A model generated the notes under the pieces. That model was not told the DNA's origin. It worked only from the letters and a program-made list of their open reading frames with translations, and ran no database searches. From NCBI GenBank assembly GCA_020247055.1, contig JADCJL010000357.1, forward strand, positions 1 through 37,568: DNA of 37,568 nucleotides, written 5' to 3'. The translations under genes were made by a program, and so were the position numbers. Positions 31,751 to 37,568 of the stretch are shown here, one piece after another (positions within the stretch are counted from its first letter, which is position 1; every line of letters begins with the position of its first letter). This DNA is from Acidobacteriaceae bacterium. Lineage in GTDB: Bacteria > Acidobacteriota > Terriglobia > Bryobacterales > Bryobacteraceae.

Positions 31751-33175
31751 ATGAGAACAACAAAAATCGTGGCGACGCTTGGCCCCGCAAGCGATACAAA
31801 GGAAACGATTGCGAAACTGTTTGCGGCGGGAGTGGATGTTTTTCGCCTGAACGCCTCTCATGGAGTTCATGAGGATCACGCCCGCCGTTTGCGGTTGGTT
31901 CGGGAACTCTCCACCGAACTGAATCGTCCCGTTGGCATCCTGCTCGACCTGCAAGGGCCCAAGATTCGCCTGGGTCTGTTTGATGGCGGCAAGGTATGGC
32001 TCGAAACGGGTGCGGTTTTTGAGATCACCACCGAAGAGTGCCTGGGCACGAAGGAGCGCGCCTCCACCGTGTATCAGAACTTCGCCCGGGATGTCAGTCC
32101 GGGTGACCGCGTGCTGATCGCCGATGGTACCGTCGAACTTCGGGTGATCTCTACGGACGGCGTTTCCGCCCGCTGCCTTGTGCACGCCGGCGGCTGGGTC
32201 GGCGACAAAAAGGGGATCAATCTACCTAATGTCAACGTGTCGACGCCCTCGCTGACCCGCAAAGACATGGCCGATCTGCAGTGGGGCATCGATCATCGGG
32301 TCGACTACGTGGCGCTCTCGTTTGTTCGTAAACCCACCGATGTCATTCGACTCCGCCTCTATCTCGAAGAGAAGGAGCACATGCTCCCCATCATCGCCAA
32401 AATCGAAAAGCCGGAAGCCTGGGAACAGTTGAACGAAATCCTCGCCGAGTCCGATGGGGTGATGGTCGCCCGTGGCGATCTCGGCGTTGAAATGGCGTTT
32501 GAAAAGGTTCCGTTCATCCAGAAGTCGATCATTGAACGCGCCCGCCAGACCGGCAAGTTTGTGATCACGGCCACGCAGATGTTGGAATCGATGATCGAAA
32601 GTCCGGTGCCGACCCGGGCCGAGGTGAGCGATGTCGCCAACGCCATTTTTGATGGCACCGACGCCGTCATGCTGTCGGCCGAAACCTCCGCGGGCAAGTT
32701 CCCGGTCGAATCCGCGGCCACGATGGCCCGCATCGCCGTCGAAGCCGAAGCCTCAATTCGACCGCGGGGCTACCAGGACCTCCCGCCCCGCACGAATCCG
32801 ACCATCGCCGAGATCCTCGCCGACGCCGCCTACCACTCCGCAAGGTCGGCCAACGTTGCCGCCATCGTCGTCATGACCACCTCCGGTTCCACGGCCCGGC
32901 TCGTTGCCCGCTACCGTCCGCCGGTCCCCATCTACGCCTTCACGCTCTCGGAAACCGTCGCCCGCCAGTTGACCGTGATTTATGGCGTGCACGTCCTCAT
33001 TACTCCCACCGAAGCGTCCACCGAGCAGATGCTGGCCATCATGGATCGGACCCTCCTCGATCGGGGGCTCCTCAAGCCCCGGGACACCGTGATCCTCGTG
33101 GCCGGCCAACCCATGTGGCGTTCCGGAACCACGAACATGATGATCCTCCACCGCGTGGGTGAGATCCGGGCCTAG
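31751..33175 (+). CDS. pyk: Pyruvate kinase
   Basis: The 474-residue enzyme converts phosphoenolpyruvate and ADP to pyruvate and ATP. The start MRTTKIVATLGPAS and FRLNASHG carry the substrate arginine and asparagine. LDLQGPKIRLG opens the B-domain region, and MPIIAKIEKPEAWEQLN contains the catalytic Lys. VMVARGDLGVEM supplies Mg2+ ligands, and MLESMIESPVPTRAEVSDVA is the family signature. A C-terminal allosteric domain with SGSTARLVARYRPPVPIYAF ends in MMILHRVGEI. No good Shine-Dalgarno lies before the ATG. It is divergent from uppP with 52 bp between starts. Confidence 0.96.
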   Translation: MRTTKIVATLGPASDTKETIAKLFAAGVDVFRLNASHGVHEDHARRLRLVRELSTELNRPVGILLDLQGPKIRLGLFDGGKVWLETGAVFEITTEECLGTKERASTVYQNFARDVSPGDRVLIADGTVELRVISTDGVSARCLVHAGGWVGDKKGINLPNVNVSTPSLTRKDMADLQWGIDHRVDYVALSFVRKPTDVIRLRLYLEEKEHMLPIIAKIEKPEAWEQLNEILAESDGVMVARGDLGVEMAFEKVPFIQKSIIERARQTGKFVITATQMLESMIESPVPTRAEVSDVANAIFDGTDAVMLSAETSAGKFPVESAATMARIAVEAEASIRPRGYQDLPPRTNPTIAEILADAAYHSARSANVAAIVVMTTSGSTARLVARYRPPVPIYAFTLSETVARQLTVIYGVHVLITPTEASTEQMLAIMDRTLLDRGLLKPRDTVILVAGQPMWRSGTTNMMILHRVGEIRA

Positions 33176-33188
33176 AACTTTTTCGCTG

Positions 33189-33218
33189 TTGAAGCTCTGC
33201 CGGTTTGCCGATTACTAT
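33189..33218 (+). promoter_or_regulatory. Promoter candidate for the exosortase/EpsI pair
   Basis: TTGAAG (33189-33194) and TACTAT (33213-33218) are separated by 18 bp and resemble a sigma-70-type promoter. Transcription would start near 33225; TAAGGA (33233-33238) is then a suitable ribosome-binding site for the ATG at 33245. The region is AT-rich relative to its surroundings. Confidence 0.4.
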
Positions 33219-33244
33219 GTTTAACTGGTTCTTAAGGAATTGCC

Positions 33245-34141
33245 ATGCCGCTGTCAGCTGAACAGAGTCATCAAACGCCGTCTGCGGCCATCCCAGCCTC
33301 CATCCCCTGGATGCCGTTGGTTTGGTGTGGCACGCTGCTGGTGGTTACCTACCTGCCCATCCTGGCCTTTATGGCCCGGCAGTGGAACAACGACGACGAT
33401 ATGGGCCACGGATTCTTCGTTCCGCTCGTGGCGCTTTACGTCGTCTGGCAGATGCGGGACTCTCTGCTGGCCGTCAAATCCAAGCCCAGTTGGCTCGGAC
33501 TGGTTTTGCTCGTCTGGGGTGGACTGCAAATGGCGGTCGGCATGCTCGGCGCCGAGCTGTTTCTGCAGCGCACCGCCTTCGTTGTCTCTTTGGTCGGTGC
33601 TGTCGTTTTTCTCAAAGGATGGCCCATGCTGCGTGCCTTGCGGTTCCCGCTCGCCATGCTCCTTTTCATGATTCCTATCCCCGCCGTGATCTACAACCAG
33701 ATTACGTTCCCCCTGCAACTCCTGGCCAGCAGCGTGGCCGAGGTTGCTCTGACCATGGTGGGCATCCCGGTGCTGCGCGATGGTAACGTCCTTGAACTGG
33801 CCAGTCAGAAACTCTCCGTTGTGGAGGCGTGCAGCGGAATCCGGTCCCTCCTGTCGCTGACGTTCCTCTCGTTGGTGTATGGCTACTTCTTTGAGGAGAA
33901 CCGGGTCGTCATGCGCTGGTTGCTGTTTCTCTCCACCCTGCCGATTGCGATCGCGGCAAACTCCTTCCGGGTTTCTCTTACCGGCGTCATCAGCGAGTAC
34001 AACCCGGAGTTGGCCCAGGGCTTCTTCCACAGTCTCGAAGGCTGGGTCATCTTTGTGTTTGCGCTCGGGCTCTTGGTGGGGTTCCATCGCTTGCTGGTTG
34101 GGCTATCCCCCCGGTTCGGCTTCCTTAAGGTTTCCGCGTGA
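33245..34141 (+). CDS. Exosortase (Xrt family transpeptidase-like membrane protein)
   Basis: The 298-residue integral membrane protein has about eight helices and the exosortase catalytic set: Cys196 in VVEACSGIRSLLSL, Arg242 in ANSFRVSLTG and His262 in GFFHSLEGW. The N-terminal DDDMGHGFFVPLVALYVVW is also family-typical. Exosortases process proteins bearing a C-terminal PEP-CTERM-like tail, usually alongside exopolysaccharide production. The start has a ribosome-binding site 6 nt upstream. The EpsI-like gene begins within its last codons (GTGA overlap), as in other exosortase loci. No PEP-CTERM substrate is encoded in the window, so it acts on targets elsewhere. Confidence 0.93.
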   Translation: MPLSAEQSHQTPSAAIPASIPWMPLVWCGTLLVVTYLPILAFMARQWNNDDDMGHGFFVPLVALYVVWQMRDSLLAVKSKPSWLGLVLLVWGGLQMAVGMLGAELFLQRTAFVVSLVGAVVFLKGWPMLRALRFPLAMLLFMIPIPAVIYNQITFPLQLLASSVAEVALTMVGIPVLRDGNVLELASQKLSVVEACSGIRSLLSLTFLSLVYGYFFEENRVVMRWLLFLSTLPIAIAANSFRVSLTGVISEYNPELAQGFFHSLEGWVIFVFALGLLVGFHRLLVGLSPRFGFLKVSA

Positions 34142-34794
34142 AGACTTCTTCGACACTTTTTCTCTCGGTCTTTTCCTGCATCATCAGTCTGCAGGCCATG
34201 GGGGCCTATTTTCTGGTTAACCGGTCTGAGTATCAGCCTACCCCGCCTCCGCTGTCGAGCCTGCCGACCCAGTTGGATGCCTGGAAAATGGTGGGAGAGT
34301 ATCCGATAGAAAAAGAGGTCCAGGACGTGCTCAAGGCCTCCGACACCATGAATCGGATCTATCAGGATGGCCAATCCCCCTCCTCGGTCAGCTTTTTTAT
34401 CGCGTTCTTCAAGAGTCAGCGGTCCGGCGTTGCTCCGCACTCGCCCAAGAACTGTCTGCCTGGGAATGGCTGGGTCCCGGAAAGGAGCGAAATCGTTCGT
34501 TACCCGGTTCCCGGTTCCGCCGAGGGGATCGAAGTTAACCAATATATCGTGCAGAAAGGCGATAGCAAGAACGTGGTGGTGTATTGGTATCAGTCGCACG
34601 GCCGGGTGGTCGCGAGTGAGTATAAAGCGAAGTTTTTTGTGATGGCGGACGCTATTGCAAAAAATCGTACCGACACTGCGCTGGTCAAGGTAATTGCTCC
34701 CGTCTCGAACGACGACGTTCCGGGAGCCATTGCAATGGCCCAGCGTTTTGTGGCGGCGTCTTTTCCTTCGATTACGGCCGCACTACCGAACTGA
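34138..34794 (+). CDS. EpsI family protein (exosortase-associated)
   Basis: The 218-residue protein uses a GTG start overlapping the exosortase stop. A signal-anchor lies near residues 4-22 (TLFLSVFSCIISLQAMGAY). The periplasmic domain carries the EpsI-type pattern: FFIAFFKSQRSGVAPHSPKNCLPGNGW, with the conserved HSPKNCLPG (His, Cys), and VNQYIVQKGDSKNVVVYWYQSHGRV. EpsI proteins accompany exosortases and are thought to take part in polysaccharide or target processing; the mechanism is unsettled. The HSPxxCLPG block makes the assignment firm. Confidence 0.9.
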   Translation: MKTSSTLFLSVFSCIISLQAMGAYFLVNRSEYQPTPPPLSSLPTQLDAWKMVGEYPIEKEVQDVLKASDTMNRIYQDGQSPSSVSFFIAFFKSQRSGVAPHSPKNCLPGNGWVPERSEIVRYPVPGSAEGIEVNQYIVQKGDSKNVVVYWYQSHGRVVASEYKAKFFVMADAIAKNRTDTALVKVIAPVSNDDVPGAIAMAQRFVAASFPSITAALPN

Positions 34795-34808
34795 GCTTTT
34801 GTCTCAGT
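34790..34808. terminator. Short hairpin between convergent epsI-like and SPOR genes
   Basis: ACTGAG (34790-34795) and CTCAGT (34803-34808) form a 6-bp stem with a 7-nt T-rich loop, spanning both stop codons of the convergent genes. There is no downstream T tract on either strand, so termination here is only plausible. Confidence 0.25.
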
Positions 34809-35397
34809 ATTCGCGGACGAAGGAGGGATGTCCCGCCGCTGTGAGGCGCATCTGCAGTTCGACTTTCTGCTGTTCATCCCGCAGAGGTCCAACCAGGAGC
34901 CGGTGTTTTCGGTCGATACGCGCGATCTCTAACGGAAATCCAGCCCGTTCCAGCTCCGATCGCAGGGGCTGAAAGCCAGGGAGTTCGGCCGCCGCCACCT
35001 GGAGATACAAACGCCGTATCCGCCCCGGGACCGTTCCTACCACCGGATGATCAACTGGCGCGGGCGCGGCAACGGGGGGGGCCGTCGGCGGGGCAACGGG
35101 TGTGACCGTCGGCGAGGAGACGGGTGTGACCGCCGGCGAGGCAACGGGTGTGGCCACAGGCCCGGCCACCGGTTCCTCCCCTTTGGCCTCCGGCTCCACG
35201 ATGACAGGGGGCGGAACCACCATCCGGCTCTCCTGATTAGCCCGGATCCCGGTCACCGACCGGCCCGCCAAATACGCCAGGCAAGCCACCAATCCCATCA
35301 GTAGCGTCATCCCCATCACCACGGTAACCAGCTTCCGGTTGGCCAACGCCAGTTCATAACTGGCGGCTTCCGGCGCTGTCAGGTGCGATTCGCCCAT
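34804..35397 (-). CDS. SPOR-domain membrane protein
   Basis: The 197-residue protein has one transmembrane segment (LVTVVMGMTLLMGLVACLAYLAG, residues about 23-45) after a short cytoplasmic N-terminus. A Pro/Val/Ala/Thr-rich periplasmic linker follows at about 60-120, coded by four 24-bp repeats. Residues 125-197 form a SPOR-like domain (RIRRLYLQVAAAELPGFQPL, then LLVGPLRDEQQKVELQMRLTAAGH). SPOR domains bind denuded glycan strands of septal peptidoglycan, so a role in cell division or the envelope is inferred. The mature domain is variable, giving moderate certainty. Confidence 0.8.
   Translation of the reverse strand: MGESHLTAPEAASYELALANRKLVTVVMGMTLLMGLVACLAYLAGRSVTGIRANQESRMVVPPPVIVEPEAKGEEPVAGPVATPVASPAVTPVSSPTVTPVAPPTAPPVAAPAPVDHPVVGTVPGRIRRLYLQVAAAELPGFQPLRSELERAGFPLEIARIDRKHRLLVGPLRDEQQKVELQMRLTAAGHPSFVREY
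35071..35166 (-). repeat. Four tandem 24-bp units in the SPOR protein linker
   Basis: Units begin at 35071, 35095, 35119 and 35143, each resembling AACGGGTGTGACCGTCGGCG on the plus strand; the first and last units are the most diverged. On the coding strand they encode 8-residue variants of TPVASPAV. The reading frame is kept, so length changes would alter only the periplasmic linker. Confidence 0.7.
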
Positions 35398-35440
35398 ACC
35401 CAGGTAAGATCGGCCTGATGGGGAAAAAGGTTTAGGGTGA

Positions 35441-35446
35441 TAAAAT
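35441..35446 (+). promoter_or_regulatory. -10-like hexamer just upstream of the XdhC start
   Basis: TAAAAT ends 7 nt before the GTG start codon at 35454. No Shine-Dalgarno is present between them, so transcription would start almost at the GTG, giving a leaderless mRNA. No good -35 is seen 17 bp upstream. Confidence 0.3.
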
Positions 35447-35453
35447 TCAGAAC

Positions 35454-36290
35454 GTGGATCTATTCGACGAGATCGTAAGGCTGCGCAAGCTGGGCCAGAA
35501 GTGTGCGCTGGCCACCATTGTGCAGGTGAACGGCTCCATCCCCAGCTACGAGAGCGCGAAACTCCTCGTCCGCGAGGACGGCTCCATGGCCGGCACCATC
35601 GGCGGCGGCTGCGTGGAAGCCGAGGTTTGGAACGCCGCCCGCGAGGTGATCGCCACGGAAAAGCCCCGGCAGATGAAGTTTTCGCTCGGTCAGGACGCCG
35701 CCTACGATAACGGATTGATCTGCGGGGGCCAACTCGAGGTGTTCGTCGAACCCATCGTCCCCCAGCCCCAGGCCTACATCTTTGGAGCAGGCCATATCTC
35801 GAAAAGCCTTGCCAAAGCCGCCGGTCTGGCCGGTTTCGCTGTCACCGTGATTGACAACCGCGAATCCTACGCCAACCGCGAACGCTTCCCCGACGCCGAC
35901 GCCGTCATCGCCGCCGAGTACGAAGAGGTCTTCCCCACTCTCGCGGTCTCCGATACCACCTACCTGATCATCGTCACCCGCGGTCACCGCGACGACATGC
36001 GCGTCCTCGCATGGGCCGCCCAAACCAACGCCCGCTACCTCGCCATGATCGGCAGCAAACGCAAGGTAATCGGCGTCGTCGAAGAGCTGGCTAAATCGGG
36101 CTTCCCGGCTGCCGCCCTTGAGCGACTCTACGCCCCCATGGGTTTCGACATCGGCGCCATCACCCCCGAAGAGATCGCCATCTCCGTCGTCGCCGAGATG
36201 ATCGCCGTCCGCCGCAACCCTGAATCCGGCTGGCGCGCCCTGTCGAAAACCGTCGCCGCCCATCATAAAGTACAAGAGTTGGCCCGGTGA
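35454..36290 (+). CDS. XdhC-family molybdenum-enzyme maturation protein
   Basis: The 278-residue protein starts at GTG. The N-terminal XdhC/CoxI domain shows CALATIVQVNGSIPSYESAK and GTIGGGCVEAEVW, and the C-terminal Rossmann domain shows AYIFGAGHISKSLAKAAG and MIGSKRKV. Family members bind molybdenum cofactor, promote its sulfuration and hand it to xanthine-dehydrogenase-type enzymes. The downstream MocA-like gene overlaps it (GTGA), which fits a shared cofactor task. No molybdoenzyme gene lies in the window. Confidence 0.93.
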   Translation: MDLFDEIVRLRKLGQKCALATIVQVNGSIPSYESAKLLVREDGSMAGTIGGGCVEAEVWNAAREVIATEKPRQMKFSLGQDAAYDNGLICGGQLEVFVEPIVPQPQAYIFGAGHISKSLAKAAGLAGFAVTVIDNRESYANRERFPDADAVIAAEYEEVFPTLAVSDTTYLIIVTRGHRDDMRVLAWAAQTNARYLAMIGSKRKVIGVVEELAKSGFPAAALERLYAPMGFDIGAITPEEIAISVVAEMIAVRRNPESGWRALSKTVAAHHKVQELAR

Positions 36291-36826
36291 ACCTGACCGG
36301 AGTCGTGCTCGCCGCCGGGGCGTCCCGGCGCATGGGCTTTCCCAAGACGCAACTACTCTGGCACGGGGAAACTTACCTCGCGCGCCTCGTGCGCCTGTTC
36401 GGAGAGTGTTCGCGGGTGGTCGTCGTCCTCCGGGAAGCGGCCGAGGTGGCGGGGGCTTCCGTCGTCGTCAACCCCGATCCCGAGCGCGGGATGCTCAGCT
36501 CTCTCCAACTCGGCATGGCCACCGCCGCCGGCCCCGTTCTGTTCACCCCCGTCGATTTCGGCCATGTCCGCGCCGCCACGGTCCACGGCCTCGTCAACGC
36601 CTACCGCGGCCAACCCGTCCTCAATCCCCGCTGCGACGGCCGCCGCGGCCATCCTACCCTGATCAGCCACCAAACCGCCCGTGCTCTGCTGGCCATGGCC
36701 CCCACCGCTAACCCGAAAGACCTGCTCCAAACCCTCCCCCCCGCCTGGTTCGACTGCGACGACCCGGGCATTCTCCGTGATGTCGACGATCCCGAGGCCT
36801 ACCGCCGGGTAGTGGCTGAACTATGA
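36287..36826 (+). CDS. MocA/MobA-like nucleotidyltransferase
   Basis: The 179-residue protein starts at a GTG inside the XdhC stop overlap. It has the MobA/MocA signature VVLAAGASRRMGFPKTQLLW, binding CTP or GTP, and the strand FTPVDFGHV, with the Mg-binding DxG variant (PVDFG) in place of PVDMP. GRRGHPTLIS corresponds to the conserved RGHP loop. MocA adds CMP to molybdenum cofactor for the xanthine dehydrogenase family, so pairing with XdhC favours that role over GMP transfer. Its end overlaps the next gene by 4 bp (ATGA). Confidence 0.88.
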   Translation: MNLTGVVLAAGASRRMGFPKTQLLWHGETYLARLVRLFGECSRVVVVLREAAEVAGASVVVNPDPERGMLSSLQLGMATAAGPVLFTPVDFGHVRAATVHGLVNAYRGQPVLNPRCDGRRGHPTLISHQTARALLAMAPTANPKDLLQTLPPAWFDCDDPGILRDVDDPEAYRRVVAEL

Positions 36827-37568
36827 AAAAACGCCGGCTCTGGCTCATCTTGCTCCTTCTGCTCGCTGTCTTCACGGCGGCGCCCTTCTGGAAAGTGGAT
36901 CGCCTCGCGCCCGTCCTCACCGCCAGTCTCGAACGCGCCCTGCAGCGAAAGGTCGAGGTGGGAGCGGTCCGCCTGCATCTGTTGACGGGCCCCGGCTTCA
37001 CCCTCAGCGACGTGGTCATCCACGAAGATCCCGCGATCTCGGCCGAACCGCTGGCCTACGTCACCTCCCTCGTCGTTCGCCTCCGTCTCAGCGCTCTTCT
37101 GCGCGGCGCCCTTGAGTTTTCCGCGCTCCGCCTCGAAGAGCCCTCCGTGAACGTCATGCAGACCGCCACCGGCCGCTGGAACCTCCAGGCTCTGCTCCAG
37201 AACTCCGCCGGGACCCCGGGCGGCGACCTGCCCGATCTCGCCGTCCGCGGCGGCCGCTTGAATTTCAAGCTCGACGGCACCAAGTCCATCTACTACTTCA
37301 CCAGCACCGACCTCGATTTCTCCGCCCAGGACGGCGGGCAGTCGTTTGCAATCTGGTTCCGGGGAGAGCCGGCCCGCACCGATCGGCCGGCCCAGGGCTT
37401 CGGCCAGGTTACCGGCCGCGGCCGCTGGCTGCGGCCGGACTCCGGAGAACCGCGCCTCGAAATCGACTACCGGCTCGAACCCTCCGCCATCGAAGAGTGG
37501 ACCACCCTGCTCGCCAGCCGCGACATCGGCCTTCACGGCCGCGTGGAGTCCCGCGGCCGCCTCGCCCG
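36823..37568 (+). CDS. AsmA-like protein, N-terminal part (3' end outside window)
   Basis: The visible 248 residues begin with a basic, hydrophobic signal-anchor (KKRRLWLILLLLLAVFTAAP). They continue with an AsmA-type pattern: LAPVLTASLERALQRKVEVG, LTGPGFTLSDVVIHEDP and LRLEEPSVNVMQTATGRWNL, the last matching the L.L..P.v.l....G.wNl hallmark. AsmA-like proteins span the periplasm and are implicated in lipid transport or outer-membrane biogenesis. The gene is last in the XdhC-MocA-like string and is incomplete at the window edge. Confidence 0.85.
   Translation, partial: MKKRRLWLILLLLLAVFTAAPFWKVDRLAPVLTASLERALQRKVEVGAVRLHLLTGPGFTLSDVVIHEDPAISAEPLAYVTSLVVRLRLSALLRGALEFSALRLEEPSVNVMQTATGRWNLQALLQNSAGTPGGDLPDLAVRGGRLNFKLDGTKSIYYFTSTDLDFSAQDGGQSFAIWFRGEPARTDRPAQGFGQVTGRGRWLRPDSGEPRLEIDYRLEPSAIEEWTTLLASRDIGLHGRVESRGRLA

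Overview
The window looks like a chromosomal segment of a high-GC acidobacterium, most likely of the Bryobacter/Solibacter type. This is inferred from gene content, not from a marker gene. The clues are an Oar-like TonB-dependent receptor with an N-terminal carboxypeptidase-regulatory-like domain, exported PQQ-propeller and CehA/McBA-type proteins, a protein with the NAQKSTGPRTEEGKAA-type N-terminus, two DinB-fold proteins, an exosortase/EpsI pair and an RRM protein with a glycine-rich tail. I see no rRNA, tRNA, CRISPR array, insertion sequence or integrase.

Layout. 1-3.4 kb: the end of a polytopic membrane protein gene, convergent with an exported CehA/McbA-type metallohydrolase. 3.5-6.3 kb: a four-gene cassette with overlapping ends (DUF2071, an unusual SAM methyltransferase, a DoxX-like membrane protein, and a DUF3419/BtaA-like protein) behind a palindromic promoter region. 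6.2-10.5 kb: a PQQ-propeller protein and a large TonB-dependent receptor, divergent with only 22 bp between start codons. 10.6-13.2 kb: the RRM protein, a strong terminator, a repeat-bearing spacer, an enolase-superfamily dehydratase and ClpP. 13.5-15.2 kb: a REC-GGDEF diguanylate cyclase and the lineage-type hypothetical protein. 15.1-20.0 kb: six minus-strand genes read as one unit, in transcription order HGSNAT-like acyltransferase, transketolase N and C halves, soluble histidine kinase, LuxR-type response regulator and amidohydrolase. 20.1-23.2 kb: a DinB protein, then minus-strand biotin carboxylase, biotin carrier protein and a DnaC-like ATPase. 23.2-25.2 kb: a Fur-family regulator and an FHA-GAF-SpoIIE phosphatase. 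25.7-27.9 kb: an exported tail-fibre-like protein of clearly lower GC. 27.9-31.7 kb: an exported DinB-like protein, FtsK/SpoIIIE and UppP on the minus strand. 31.8-37.6 kb: pyruvate kinase, exosortase plus EpsI, a SPOR-domain protein, and an XdhC / MocA-like / AsmA-like gene string that runs off the end.

How the genes relate. Most strings are tightly packed with ATGA or GTGA overlaps, so translational coupling is common. Recognisable pathways are the non-oxidative pentose phosphate pathway (split transketolase), glycolysis (pyruvate kinase), biotin-dependent acyl-CoA carboxylation (no carboxyltransferase in the window), undecaprenyl phosphate recycling, chromosome segregation (FtsK), molybdenum-cofactor maturation (XdhC/MocA-like) and exosortase-dependent surface processing (no PEP-CTERM substrate in the window).

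The most interesting items are the DUF2071-methyltransferase-DoxX-DUF3419 cassette, which could make or modify an unusual ether or betaine-type lipid; the tail-fibre-like secreted protein with an attenuator-like leader; a segment around 20-25.5 kb where GC skew is reversed regardless of gene direction; several genes with a -10-like hexamer just upstream of the start codon and no Shine-Dalgarno; and a spacer repeat near 11.2-11.3 kb.
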